Below, piece after piece: positions 8,379-17,748 of a DNA stretch of 64,000 nucleotides; position 1 is the stretch's first letter, and each line of letters begins with the position of its first letter. The notes under the pieces were generated by a model. It was not told the DNA's origin, ran no database searches, and saw only the letters and a program-made list of their open reading frames with translations. Source of the DNA: Lysobacter sp. BMK333-48F3 (GTDB lineage: Bacteria > Pseudomonadota > Gammaproteobacteria > Xanthomonadales > Xanthomonadaceae); NCBI RefSeq assembly GCF_019733395.1, contig NZ_JAIHOO010000001.1, positions 558,001 through 622,000 on the forward strand, in the 5' to 3' direction. Made by a program: the position numbers and the translations under genes.

Positions 8379-9189
8379 CGAAGCCGGCGACGACGTGATC
8401 ATCCGCATCCGCGGCCTGGTCAACCAGTTCGGCGAACAGCGCGTGCACGACGGGCTGGACCTGGACGTGCGCCGCGGCGAGATCATCGGCGTGGTCGGCG
8501 GCTCGGGCACCGGCAAGTCGGTGATGATGCGCTCCATCCTCGGCCTGCGCCGGCCCGACGCCGGCGAGATCGAGGTGCTCGGCATCGACGCGCGCACCCC
8601 CGATCCGCGCCTGCGCCGCGAGATCGAACGCAATACCGGGGTGCTGTTCCAGGACGGCGCGCTGTTCTCCTCGCTGACCGTCGGCGAGAACGTGCAGGTG
8701 CCGCTCAAGGAGTACCACGGCGAACTGCCCGACTCGCTGCGCTACGAACTGGCCCTGCTCAAGGTCAAGCTGTCGGGGTTGCCGGCCGATGCGATCGACA
8801 AGCTGCCCTCGCAATTGTCCGGCGGCATGCGCAAGCGCGCCGGCCTGGCGCGCGCGCTGGCGCTGGACCCGCCGCTGCTGTTCCTCGACGAGCCCACCGC
8901 CGGCCTCGACCCGATCGGCGCGGCCGCCTTCGACCGCCTGATCCGCACCCTGCAGCAGGCGCTGGGCCTGACCGTGTTCCTGATCACCCACGACCTCGAC
9001 ACCCTGTACGCGATCTGCGACCGGATCGCGGTGCTCGCCGACAAGAAGGTGGTCGCCTGCGCGCCGATCGAGGAGGTCGAGCGGCTCGACCATCCCTGGG
9101 TGCAGGAGTACTTCCACGGCCCGCGCGCGCGCGCCGCCCAGGTCGCGCGCGAGCGCAACCTCCGCGACGCCGACCCGGCCGGCGCATGA
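8344..9189 (+). CDS. MlaF-family ABC transporter ATP-binding protein
   Basis: A 281-residue ATPase driving the Mla-like permease. It has Walker A GGSGTGKS (52-59), Q-loop 'VLFQDGALF', signature LSGG (158-161), Walker B 'LLFLDEPTAGLDP' (178-190) and switch His216. I favour GTG 8344 because GAGG (8332-8335) sits 8 nt upstream. Residues 2-12 are then translated from the right arm of the GGGAATC repeat. GTG 8395 (Val18), just before the first ABC beta-strand, is the alternative but has no Shine-Dalgarno. The 3' end overlaps the next gene as ATGA. Confidence 0.92.
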   Translation: MTIPDSRFPIPGEAGDDVIIRIRGLVNQFGEQRVHDGLDLDVRRGEIIGVVGGSGTGKSVMMRSILGLRRPDAGEIEVLGIDARTPDPRLRREIERNTGVLFQDGALFSSLTVGENVQVPLKEYHGELPDSLRYELALLKVKLSGLPADAIDKLPSQLSGGMRKRAGLARALALDPPLLFLDEPTAGLDPIGAAAFDRLIRTLQQALGLTVFLITHDLDTLYAICDRIAVLADKKVVACAPIEEVERLDHPWVQEYFHGPRARAAQVARERNLRDADPAGA

Positions 9190-10109
9190 GCGGCTGGCCC
9201 CTCGACCCGGCGCAACTGCCGAGCCTGGCCGCCTGGGGCGTGCTGTGCCTGGCCGCGGCCCTGCTGTGGTGGCCGCGCGCACATACGCTCAGCGCGGCCC
9301 TGCTCGCCGCTGCGGTCGGCGCCGGCTTCGCCCTGGGCCTGCTCGCGCTGCCGGCGCTGGCCGCCTTCGCCCTGCTCGGCCTGGCCGCCTGGCTGGTGCG
9401 GCCGGCGCGGGCCCGGCCGGCGCGGATCGCCGGCCACACGCTGTTCGTCGTGGTCGCGTTCGCGCTCGGCCTGCACCTGATGCCGGGCTTCCACAACCCG
9501 CAACTGGCCGACGGCCTGCAGCTCAGCGCCGGCGCCGCGCCGATGTCGCTGTACCTCAACTTCGACAAGCCGCTGGCCGGGTTCTGGCTGCTGCTGTGCT
9601 GGATCGGCGCCAGCGCCCGCCACAAAGGCGGCGGCGATGTCGCCGCGCCGGCGCATTCGCCGCTGCTCGGCGCCGGTGCGGGCGCGGTCCTGGGCGCCGG
9701 CGCGATCGGCGCGGGCGCCGCCGCCCTCGCCTGCCTGGGCCTGGCCCTGCTGCTGGGGGTGGTGGCCTGGGCGCCGAAATGGCCGGCTTTCGCCCCGCTG
9801 TGGGCGGCCAACAACCTGCTGCTGGTGGCGCTGACCGAAGAAGCGATGTTCCGCGGCTATCTGCAGCAGGCGCTGCAGCAACGCTGGCGCGCGCTGCGCC
9901 ACGGCGACGCCCTGGCGATCGCGGTGTCGGCGCTGGCCTTCGGCCTGGTCCATGCCGGCGGCGGCGCGCGCTGGGTGCTGCTGGCGACCCTGGCCGGGCT
10001 GGCCTATGGCTGGGCCTACCGCCGCGGCGGCCTGTTGGGCGCGGTGTTGGCCCACTTCGGGCTGAACTTCATTCATTTCACCGCGTTTACCTATCCCATG
10101 CTGGCATGA
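9186..10109 (+). CDS. CPBP-family intramembrane glutamic endopeptidase
   Basis: A 307-residue, mostly hydrophobic protein with about eight helices and the three CPBP/Abi (Rce1-like) motifs in the C-terminal half. They are EExxxR in 'TEEAMFRGYL' (about 218-227), FxxxH in 'FGLVHAG' and HxxxN in 'HFGLNFIHF'. The family cleaves substrates in the membrane, or acts in maturation or bacteriocin immunity. The gene overlaps the ATPase gene by 4 nt and lies inside the Mla-like operon, so a role in processing a transport component is possible but only inferred from position. Confidence 0.85.
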   Translation: MSGWPLDPAQLPSLAAWGVLCLAAALLWWPRAHTLSAALLAAAVGAGFALGLLALPALAAFALLGLAAWLVRPARARPARIAGHTLFVVVAFALGLHLMPGFHNPQLADGLQLSAGAAPMSLYLNFDKPLAGFWLLLCWIGASARHKGGGDVAAPAHSPLLGAGAGAVLGAGAIGAGAAALACLGLALLLGVVAWAPKWPAFAPLWAANNLLLVALTEEAMFRGYLQQALQQRWRALRHGDALAIAVSALAFGLVHAGGGARWVLLATLAGLAYGWAYRRGGLLGAVLAHFGLNFIHFTAFTYPMLA

Positions 10110-10155
10110 TGCCGGCCAAAGCGGCGGCGACGCCCAGTCGCACTGAAGGTGCCTG

Positions 10156-11097
10156 ATGGAAACCAAGGCCAATTACGTCCTGATCGGCGCGTTCACGATC
10201 CTCGTGACGCTGTTCCTGCTGCTGTTCGCGTTGTGGGCGGCGAAGTACTCCTCCGAACGCAGTTGGCGCGAGTACGCGGTGATCTTCAACGAGCCGGTGA
10301 CCGGCCTGTCCGAAGGCAGCACCGTGCAATACAACGGCATCTCGGTCGGCACCGTGCAGCAGCTGAGCCTGGCCCCGGACGACCCGCGCCGGGTCATCGC
10401 CAAGCTGCGCCTGCAGGCCGACGCGCCGATCAAGACCGACACCCGCGCCAAGCTGTCGATGACCGGCATCACCGGCAGCCCGATCATCCAGCTCACCGGC
10501 GGCAGCCCGAACAGCCCGGCCCTGGCCGACGCCGAGCGCGGCAGCGAGATCCCGATCATCCAGACCGAGGCCTCGGCGCTGCAGAACATCGCCGACACCG
10601 CCAACCGCCTGGTCGCGCGCCTGGACCAGGTGCTCAGCGACGAGAACGTCCAGCACGTGTCCAAGACCCTGGCCAACATCGAGACCCTGACCGGCTCGAT
10701 CGCCGACCAGCGCGACGACCTGCGCGCGCTGATCGCCAACGCGCGCAAGTCCAGCGAGCAGCTCAGCGCGACCCTGGACACCACCAACCGCGCGGTCGAG
10801 ACCGTCGACCGCGAGATCGCCGGCAAGCTGCCGGGAATCGTCTCCAAGCTCGACAGCACCCTGACCAAGCTCGATTCGGCCGCCACCGGCGCCAACGGCA
10901 TCCTCAACGACAACCGCGCCGCGATCAGCAGCTTCGCCAACGACGGCCTGGCCCAGCTCGGCCCGACCCTGGCCGAGTTGCGCGTGCTGGTGCGCGACCT
11001 GCGCCGGATCAGCGATCGTCTCGACAGCAACCCGACCCGCTACCTGCTCGGTCGCGACGCCACCAAGGAATTCGAACCGGAGCCGGCCGCCCGATGA
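10156..11097 (+). CDS. MCE-domain (MlaD-family) lipid-binding protein
   Basis: A 313-residue protein with one N-terminal membrane anchor (about 8-30). It has a single MCE domain (about 38-120; 'VIFNEPVTGLSEGSTVQYNG', 'GSPIIQLTGG') that in the family forms hexameric rings with a lipid tunnel. A long helical C-terminal region (about 135-300) rich in Leu, Asp and Ser follows, as in the coiled-coil needles of PqiB/LetB-like or MlaD-like proteins with extended tails. It faces the periplasm. ATGA couples it to the following lipoprotein gene. Confidence 0.92.
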   Translation: METKANYVLIGAFTILVTLFLLLFALWAAKYSSERSWREYAVIFNEPVTGLSEGSTVQYNGISVGTVQQLSLAPDDPRRVIAKLRLQADAPIKTDTRAKLSMTGITGSPIIQLTGGSPNSPALADAERGSEIPIIQTEASALQNIADTANRLVARLDQVLSDENVQHVSKTLANIETLTGSIADQRDDLRALIANARKSSEQLSATLDTTNRAVETVDREIAGKLPGIVSKLDSTLTKLDSAATGANGILNDNRAAISSFANDGLAQLGPTLAELRVLVRDLRRISDRLDSNPTRYLLGRDATKEFEPEPAAR

Positions 11098-11774
11098 TCC
11101 GCATCCCGACCCTGACCCCGTCCGCCGCGCGCCGCCCGGCGCCGTTGCGCGCGCTCGCCGCCGCGCTGTTCGCCGTCGCCCTGCTCGGCGGCTGCTCGAT
11201 CCTCGACGAGAAGCCGAAGAACCCGACCACCCAGTACGCGCCGGATCCGCGCGTGCCGGACGACCCGGCCTGGCCGCAGGCCGACTGGCAACTGTCGCTG
11301 ACCGCGCCGACCGCCGCGCGCATGATCGACAGCCTGCGCATCGCGGTGCGCCCCAACGGCGACGAGTTCCAGGTCTACAAGGGCGCGGCCTGGGCCAAGC
11401 TGCCCAGCGCGATGATCGAGGACGCCTTGCTGCGCACCCTGGAAGACTCCGGCAAGATCGCCGCGGTCGCGCGCCAGGGCAGCGGCATCGGCGCCGACTA
11501 CAAGCTGGTGCTGGACTTGCGCCGGTTCGAATCCGACTACGCCGGCCAGGCGCTGCCGTCGGCGGTGATCGAGCTCAACGCCAAGCTGCTGCACAACGCC
11601 GACCAGAAAGTGGTCGCGCAACGCACCTTCCTGCAATCGACCCCGTCCGCGAGCACCCAGGTCGGCGACGTGGTCGCCGCGTTCGAGCGCTCGCTGACCG
11701 CGACCACCGGCGAGTTGGCCGGCTGGACCTTGAGTTCGGGCGAAGCGCACGAGAAGGCCGCGCACAAGCGCTGA
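11094..11774 (+). CDS. ABC-type transport auxiliary lipoprotein of the Mla-like operon
   Basis: A 226-residue lipoprotein. The signal peptide ends in lipobox LLGGC (Cys at about residue 35), and the ABC-transport-auxiliary (PqiC/YmbA-type) domain includes 'IDSLRIAVRPNGDEFQVYKGAAWAKLPSAMIEDALLRTLEDSG'-like strands with the typical conserved Trp and Leu spacing. It probably docks the MCE tunnel at the outer membrane, as proposed for PqiC. The ATG at 11094 overlaps the MCE stop. It is the last gene of the operon. An AACGAGT repeat hairpin lies 26 nt after the stop. Confidence 0.88.
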   Translation: MIRIPTLTPSAARRPAPLRALAAALFAVALLGGCSILDEKPKNPTTQYAPDPRVPDDPAWPQADWQLSLTAPTAARMIDSLRIAVRPNGDEFQVYKGAAWAKLPSAMIEDALLRTLEDSGKIAAVARQGSGIGADYKLVLDLRRFESDYAGQALPSAVIELNAKLLHNADQKVVAQRTFLQSTPSASTQVGDVVAAFERSLTATTGELAGWTLSSGEAHEKAAHKR

Positions 11775-11800
11775 GGCGAGAAGCGAGCGCGCAGGAAACA

Positions 11801-11836
11801 GGAACGAGTAATCGGCTCTACTTAACCACTCGTTCC
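11801..11836. repeat. AACGAGT-family inverted repeat at a convergent gene junction
   Basis: GGAACGAGT (11801-11809) pairs with ACTCGTTCC (11828-11836). A further CTCGTTCC copy follows at 11843-11850. Related clusters are at 17655-17742 and 45149-45176. The stop codon and last codons of alkB lie within it. It probably serves as the shared 3' hairpin of the converging operons. Confidence 0.7.
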
Positions 11837-12445
11837 CCTCCACTCGTTCCCGCCTTTCGCCGGCCGAATCCAGCGGAACGTCAGATTGATCCGTTCGCCC
11901 ACCGGCCGCGCCGTGCGCGGCAAGGCATGGCGGTAATTGGCCTGGGTCGCTCCGGCCATCACCAGCAGGCTGCCGTGGCCGAGTTCGAGCGCGCCCTTGA
12001 GGCCGTCGCGGCGGCGGTGCTTGAGCGCGAACCGGCGCGTCGCGCCCAGGCTCAGCGAAGCGATGACCGGCGCCGGTCCGAGTTCGGGTTCGTCGTCGCT
12101 GTGCCAGCCCATCGCATCGCGACCGTCGCGGTAGCGATTGGCCAGCACGCTGTTGAAGGCCACGCCGAGCTCCTCGCTCAATCGCGACCGCAGCGACGCC
12201 AGCGCCGGCGGCCAAGGCCGCGGCTCGAACAGCGCGCCGGAATAGCGATAGCGCGCCTCGGCGTCGCCGATCCAACTGCTCAGCCGCGGCGAATCGTGCT
12301 CGCGCCCGAACAAGCGGATCCGGTGCACTTCCCAATCGATCTCCTCGCGCAAGGCCGCGAACAGCGCGTCGGCCGGCTCGCGCGCCAACCAGTGCGAATC
12401 GAAGCTCAGTTCGGCGTCTTCCAGCGGCAGTCGTTGCAGGGTCAT
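11822..12445 (-). CDS. alkB: AlkB-type alpha-ketoglutarate-dependent DNA repair dioxygenase
   Basis: A 207-residue Fe(II)/2-oxoglutarate oxygenase that oxidatively removes alkyl lesions (1-methyladenine, 3-methylcytosine) from DNA. Iron ligands are visible as HxD (His115, Asp117 in 'MGWHSDDE') and a distal His173 ('NYRHALPR'), with the 2-oxoglutarate arginines in 'RINLTFRW' (185, 191). The layout resembles ALKBH2/AlkB2-type proteins. The last residues (NEWRGTSG) are encoded by the AACGAGT repeat. The ATG at 12445 has no Shine-Dalgarno but a TAGCGT box 5 nt upstream. Confidence 0.9.
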   Translation of the reverse strand: MTLQRLPLEDAELSFDSHWLAREPADALFAALREEIDWEVHRIRLFGREHDSPRLSSWIGDAEARYRYSGALFEPRPWPPALASLRSRLSEELGVAFNSVLANRYRDGRDAMGWHSDDEPELGPAPVIASLSLGATRRFALKHRRRDGLKGALELGHGSLLVMAGATQANYRHALPRTARPVGERINLTFRWIRPAKGGNEWRGTSG

Positions 12446-12688
12446 GAACCACGCTAGCACGCGGCCGGCGCGCGCCGCGTTCCGGATCCTGCGCCGCCGC
12501 GGGCGGGCGCCTTGCATACGCCGTCCGCCGCCCGGGCCGCGGACGCCCGCAGGCTCGCGCCTGAAACCGCATTCAAGCCGTTTTAAACGCGACGCCGGCC
12601 GCGGGCCGCGGGATCCGCGCCGTCCCGGCTTGGCGCTGCCGGCGCAAACCCGCGACAATGGCGTATTGCACGCCAGAGTCCCGCCAGC

Positions 12689-14341
12689 ATGAGCGAACAG
12701 CCGATCGACACGGTCCAGCCGTCCGACACGCCAGCCATCGAAATCGAACGCGACGTCATGGAGTACGACGTCGTCACCGTCGGCGCCGGTCCCGCCGGCC
12801 TGTCCTTCGCCATCCGGCTCAAGCAGCTCAATCCCGAGATCTCGGTCTGCGTGATCGAGAAGTCGAGCACCATCGGCGCGCACATCCTGTCCGGCGCGGT
12901 CATCGAGACCGGCCCGCTCGACGCGCTGCTGCCGAACTGGCGCGACAATCCGCCGCCGATCTGCGTGCCCGCGACCGAGGACGAGTTCTGGCTGCTCAGC
13001 AAGACCGGCGGGCGCAAGCTGCCGGTGCCGCCGGGCATGAACAACCACGGCAACGTGATCGTCAGCCTCGGCGCGATGTGCGCCTGGCTGGCGCCGCAGG
13101 CCGAGGCGCTGGGGGTCGAGATCTATCCCGGCTTCGCCGCCGCCGAAACCCTGCACGACGCCGACGGCCGCGTCGCCGGCGTGCGCATCGGCGACATGGG
13201 CGTCGCCAAGGACGGCAGCCACAAGCCCGGCTTCACCGCCGGCATCGACATCCGCGCCAAGGTCACCGTGTTCGCCGAAGGCGCGCGCGGCCACCTGACC
13301 AAGCGCCTGATCAAGCGCTTCAAGCTCGACGCCGACAGCGACCCGCAGGGCTATTCGATCGGCATCAAGGAACTGTGGCAGGTGCCCGAAGACCGGGTCA
13401 CCCCGGGCAAGATCGTGCACAGCTTCGGCTGGCCGGCCGACAGCCATACCTACGGCGGCAGCTTCCTGTACCACCTGGACAAGGGCCGGATCGCGCTGGG
13501 CTACGTCAGCGGCCTGGATTACCGCGACCCGGACTACAAGCCCTGGGAAGCGTTCCAGCAATGGAAGAACCACCCGATGGTCAAGCCGCTGCTGGACGGC
13601 GGCAACCTGGTCTCCGCCGGCGCGCGCGCGATCGTCACCGGCGGCTTCCAGTCGTTGCCGAAGCTGGAAATGCCCGGCGCGCTGCTGATCGGCGACACCG
13701 CCGGCCTGCTCAACGTGCCCAAGATCAAGGGCACCCACCAGGCGATCCGCAGCGGCATGCTCGCCGCCGAGCACCTGGCCGGCGCGGAACTGTCGCCGCA
13801 GGGCTTCGACGCCAAGCTGCGCGGCTCCGAGGTGATGAGCGAGCTGAAGAAAGTCCGCAACATCAAGCCGGGCTTCAAGCGCGGACTGTGGTTCGGCATG
13901 CTCAACGCGGCCTGGGAAACCCTGACCGGCGGCGCTTCGCCGTGGACGCTGAAGAACAAGCCCGACTGGTCCTCGCTGCAGAAGCTCGGCGAGGCCGAAC
14001 AGCCCAAGCGCGATTACCTGGAGCGCAGCCTGGTCCCGCGCGACCGCCTGGCCGCGGTGTACTTCGCCGCGACCGAGCACGACGAAGACCAGCCGGTGCA
14101 CCTCAAGGTCGCCGACACCAACGTCTGCGTGACCCGCTGCGCCGAGGAATACGGCAACCCCTGCACCCGCTTCTGCCCGGCCGGCGTGTACGAAATCGTC
14201 GAAGAAGCCGGCGCCAAGCGCCTGCAGATCAACGCCGCCAACTGCGTGCACTGCAAGACCTGCGACATCAAGGACCCGTACGAGATCATCAACTGGGTCA
14301 CCCCGGAAGGCGGCTCGGGGCCGAACTACCAGAACCTTTGA
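12689..14341 (+). CDS. Electron-transfer flavoprotein-ubiquinone oxidoreductase
   Basis: A 550-residue membrane-associated enzyme passing electrons from reduced ETF to ubiquinone. It has N-terminal FAD-binding 'VGAGPAGLSFAIRLKQ' (about 30-45), a central substrate and quinone region ('GIKELWQV', 'GGFQSLPKL'), and a C-terminal [4Fe-4S] ferredoxin domain with 'CARFCPAGVYE'-like and CVHCKTCDIKDP cysteines (about 497-532). Its partners etfB and etfA lie 8 kb downstream on the same strand. It is normal in length for the family and monocistronic, with a terminator 40 nt later. Confidence 0.95.
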   Translation: MSEQPIDTVQPSDTPAIEIERDVMEYDVVTVGAGPAGLSFAIRLKQLNPEISVCVIEKSSTIGAHILSGAVIETGPLDALLPNWRDNPPPICVPATEDEFWLLSKTGGRKLPVPPGMNNHGNVIVSLGAMCAWLAPQAEALGVEIYPGFAAAETLHDADGRVAGVRIGDMGVAKDGSHKPGFTAGIDIRAKVTVFAEGARGHLTKRLIKRFKLDADSDPQGYSIGIKELWQVPEDRVTPGKIVHSFGWPADSHTYGGSFLYHLDKGRIALGYVSGLDYRDPDYKPWEAFQQWKNHPMVKPLLDGGNLVSAGARAIVTGGFQSLPKLEMPGALLIGDTAGLLNVPKIKGTHQAIRSGMLAAEHLAGAELSPQGFDAKLRGSEVMSELKKVRNIKPGFKRGLWFGMLNAAWETLTGGASPWTLKNKPDWSSLQKLGEAEQPKRDYLERSLVPRDRLAAVYFAATEHDEDQPVHLKVADTNVCVTRCAEEYGNPCTRFCPAGVYEIVEEAGAKRLQINAANCVHCKTCDIKDPYEIINWVTPEGGSGPNYQNL

Positions 14342-14380
14342 GCGCAGCGGCGGCCGAGCGTCGCCGCGCCGCCCGGAACC

Positions 14381-14417
14381 GAACGGCGCGATCGATCCGA
14401 CCGCGCCGTTCGCGTTT
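14381..14417 (+). terminator. Terminator after ETF-ubiquinone oxidoreductase gene
   Basis: GAACGGCGCG (14381-14390) pairs with CGCGCCGTTC (14402-14411), followed by GCGTTTT. Confidence 0.8.
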
Positions 14418-14476
14418 TCGGCGCGCGCCGGGTTGCGCCGGATCGCAACCTGCGCCCGGCGCGATGCCCACGGCGC

Positions 14477-14512
14477 AAAAAAAGACACCGCGCGCAGGCT
14501 GCGCGCGGTGTC
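14477..14512 (-). terminator. Terminator of the reprolysin-like protease gene
   Basis: Stem GACACCGCGCGC/GCGCGCGGTGTC (14484-14495, 14501-14512). On the - strand it is followed by a run of seven T. Confidence 0.9.
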
Positions 14513-14544
14513 CCTCAGAGCGCTCGGTTACCGCCCGCGCCGCT

Positions 14545-16803
14545 TTACTTCCAGTGGAAGGTCCACTGCTGGTTCAAGCCGCGATGGCAGTCCCACATGT
14601 GCACCCGCGAGCCGTTGTACTGGCCGTAGCCCGGATCGTCGATGCAGCGGTCGCTCAGCCGGCTGCGGATTTCGCCGCGCAAGGCCCAGGACTGGTGCGC
14701 CAGACCGTTGCACGACCACATCCGCACGCTGGCGCCATTGTCCGAACGCCCGTCGGCGACTTCCAGGCAGTTGCCGCCGTAGCCCAGCAGCTGGCCGCCC
14801 GGCCCCAGACGCCATTTCTGGTTCGCCGCGCCGCTGCAGTCCCACAATTGCACCGGCGTGCCCGGCCAGGTGCCGCTTCCGGCCACATCCAGGCACTTGC
14901 CGTCCTTGCCCTTGATCTCGCCGGTCGCCGGGTTGTACGCCCAGGTCTGATGAGCGCCGTTGCTGCTGTCCCAGATCTGCACCCGGTTGCCGTTCGCCGA
15001 TGAACCTGCGATCAGATCGAGTACGCGCCCGCCGTTGGCGACGATCGCGATCGAATTGAAGTACCAGGCCTGGTTGCTGGTCCCGTTGGCGTCCCACAGC
15101 TGCAGTTGGGATCCGTTGGCGGTGCCGTAGGCCACGATGTCCAGCACCCGACCGCTGGCGACGCCGGCGATAGCGGCCAGATTGTTGGCGAACGACCACT
15201 GCTGGTGCGTCTCGCCGCTGCAGTCCCAAACCTGGATCGCGGAGCCGGCGCTGGAGGACTTGCCGCGCACGTCGAAACACTTGCCGCCGACGCCCACGAT
15301 CCAACCGGCGCGCGGCATGTCCGCGATCGCGGTCGCGCGGAAGGTCGCGATGATCGGCATGGTCTGCGCCAGCGCGCGCGCGTTGTCGGCCCAGTCGGCC
15401 ACGCCGCAAGGCTGACCGCCGCAGAAGGTGATGCGCGGATTGGAGAACGCCAGATAGCCCGGCTGGCCCGAGTCGCCGTACGCCATGATGGTGTGGAACG
15501 ACACCGGGCTGCTCTGCTTGTGCCCGAACGCGTAGGCGAACGCGCCATACTGCAGCGTGCCGCTCGAACTGGCGGTGGCGCGGTCGTGCTGCGCGCCCAT
15601 GTTGTGGCCCATCTCGTGAGCCAGGGTGTCGTCGCTGCAGAAATACGTGGTGCCGCCGCTGCCCGCGTCGCGGCCGTCGCTGACCACCGAATAGCCGTTG
15701 CCGGCGTCGGCCGCGCTGATGGCGCGTTGGCCGCCGCCGATCAGCCAGGCGATGCCGCAGCCGCTGTTTTCCGGCTCGTTGAACTTGCGCACCAGCGACA
15801 CCAGATCGGCGCCGTATTGATCGCGCGCGGCGCGCAAGGCGTTGAACGCCGGATCCACCGGCACCGTGCGGGTGCCGGTCAGGGCTTCCAGGGTATCGCC
15901 GTTGTCGGTGTTGTCGGCGTAGTTCACCTGCACGGTGTGCACCAACCGCACTCGCGCGTCGAGCTGGCTGTTGCGATAGCCGTTGTTGGCGACCTCGACC
16001 AGATAGTTCAACCGGGTCACCGCTTGCGAACTGCCGCCCAGGCCGGCGGCGAAGCCGTTGGTGTAGCCGAGCACGACGTCGATGGTGGTCGAACCGACCG
16101 CGGCGGCGGCCGAGGCGGTCGGCGCGCCGGCGGCGACCGGCGCCGACGACGCCCCTGCCGCCGCCTTGGGCGGCAGCAGGTAGTCGGGCTTGCTCGGCCG
16201 GGTCGCGCTGTTGTCGATCTGGGCGATCTTGGTCGGGTCGGTTTCCACCAGCCAGGCTTGGCCGTCGCGCAGGGTCAGCCGCAGCGGCGCCTTGCCCGGT
16301 TGGGCGATGCGGCCGAACGCGGCGCGGTCGCCGAAGGTGATGATGGCCTGGTCGGCCGCGGCGCCGTGTTCGAGTTGGCCGACCCAGGTCCAGTCGCCGG
16401 AGGCGTGCTCGACATGGCGCTGGTAGCGGAATTGCAGCTTTTCGCCCGTGGGCGCGGTCAGGCTGAGCCGGCCGCCGACGATCGCGGCGATCGCGTGCGC
16501 TTCGCTGAGGTCGGCGCGATGCCAGGTATAGGCGCCGTCGCGGACCGCCGGTACCTGCCTTGGATAGGCGACCAGATCGCCGCGGTCGGGCAGCTTGGCG
16601 AAGCCCTGTCCCGATACCCGCGGGGCGGGCAAGCGCCAGGGCGCGGTACGGTAGGCGCGGGCGGTAGCCGACGCGGATGCCGGCGCGCCGTCGGCCGCGG
16701 CGGCCTGCGTTTGGGCCGAAGCGGCCGTATTCCGACCGGAGTCGGAGGACGAACAGCCGGCCACGAACAAGGCCAGCATCCCCAGAGAAAACCACTTGCG
16801 CAT
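14545..16803 (-). CDS. Reprolysin-like zinc metalloprotease, lipoprotein with two ricin-type lectin domains
   Basis: A 752-residue surface or secreted protease. Residues 1-17 are a lipoprotein signal with lipobox VAGC (Cys17), then a low-complexity linker. An N-terminal propeptide-like region (about 50-235) precedes a metzincin domain with the full zinc site HEMGHNMGAQHD (396-407) and Met-turn 'TIMAYG' (Met440), as in M12B/M72 families. The C-terminus (about 505-752) carries six QxW repeats (534, 578, 619, 662, 704, 745), enough for two ricin-B beta-trefoils that bind carbohydrate. I chose the ATG at 16803 because it begins the lipoprotein signal; longer in-frame starts exist. A good terminator follows. 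Confidence 0.9.
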   Translation of the reverse strand: MRKWFSLGMLALFVAGCSSSDSGRNTAASAQTQAAAADGAPASASATARAYRTAPWRLPAPRVSGQGFAKLPDRGDLVAYPRQVPAVRDGAYTWHRADLSEAHAIAAIVGGRLSLTAPTGEKLQFRYQRHVEHASGDWTWVGQLEHGAAADQAIITFGDRAAFGRIAQPGKAPLRLTLRDGQAWLVETDPTKIAQIDNSATRPSKPDYLLPPKAAAGASSAPVAAGAPTASAAAAVGSTTIDVVLGYTNGFAAGLGGSSQAVTRLNYLVEVANNGYRNSQLDARVRLVHTVQVNYADNTDNGDTLEALTGTRTVPVDPAFNALRAARDQYGADLVSLVRKFNEPENSGCGIAWLIGGGQRAISAADAGNGYSVVSDGRDAGSGGTTYFCSDDTLAHEMGHNMGAQHDRATASSSGTLQYGAFAYAFGHKQSSPVSFHTIMAYGDSGQPGYLAFSNPRITFCGGQPCGVADWADNARALAQTMPIIATFRATAIADMPRAGWIVGVGGKCFDVRGKSSSAGSAIQVWDCSGETHQQWSFANNLAAIAGVASGRVLDIVAYGTANGSQLQLWDANGTSNQAWYFNSIAIVANGGRVLDLIAGSSANGNRVQIWDSSNGAHQTWAYNPATGEIKGKDGKCLDVAGSGTWPGTPVQLWDCSGAANQKWRLGPGGQLLGYGGNCLEVADGRSDNGASVRMWSCNGLAHQSWALRGEIRSRLSDRCIDDPGYGQYNGSRVHMWDCHRGLNQQWTFHWK

Positions 16804-16960
16804 TGCGAACCGACCGGAAAAGAACAGCGAGCCATCCTGCATGGCCGGTTCATACACTTCAATGACCGCTCGTGCGGCCCGCCACGCTGAATGCGATGAA
16901 TGTCTCAATTCGCACTCAGCGTCGCGGCGCGTGATCGGCGCGACCCGCGTATTCGGCCGT

Positions 16961-17593
<633 letters not shown>

Positions 17594-17654
17594 GGGGATT
17601 CGTCTCTGTATTGAGGTCGAGCCTGCGGCGGTGCCGCGAAGCGTCGATGGTTTT

Positions 17655-17742
17655 CAGGAACGAGTGAAGAGGAAACAGGAACGAGTGGCGGCCAGAGGCT
17701 CGACTCGTTCCTCGTTACTTCCGACTCGTTGCTCGCTTCTGC
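17655..17742. repeat. AACGAGT-family repeat cluster between scoA and scoB
   Basis: AGGAACGAGT occurs twice on the + strand (near 17656 and 17678). Reverse-complement CTCGTTCC, CTCGTTAC and ACTCGTTG units lie at 17703-17733, so the region can fold into a long imperfect hairpin inside the sco transcript. Confidence 0.65.
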
Positions 17743-17748
17743 GGCCGC

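Noticed and set aside
17655..17742. AACGAGT repeats as possible phage attachment sites
   Set aside because: No integrase or tRNA is nearby, and the motif recurs at several intergenic sites, so it is a dispersed repeat.
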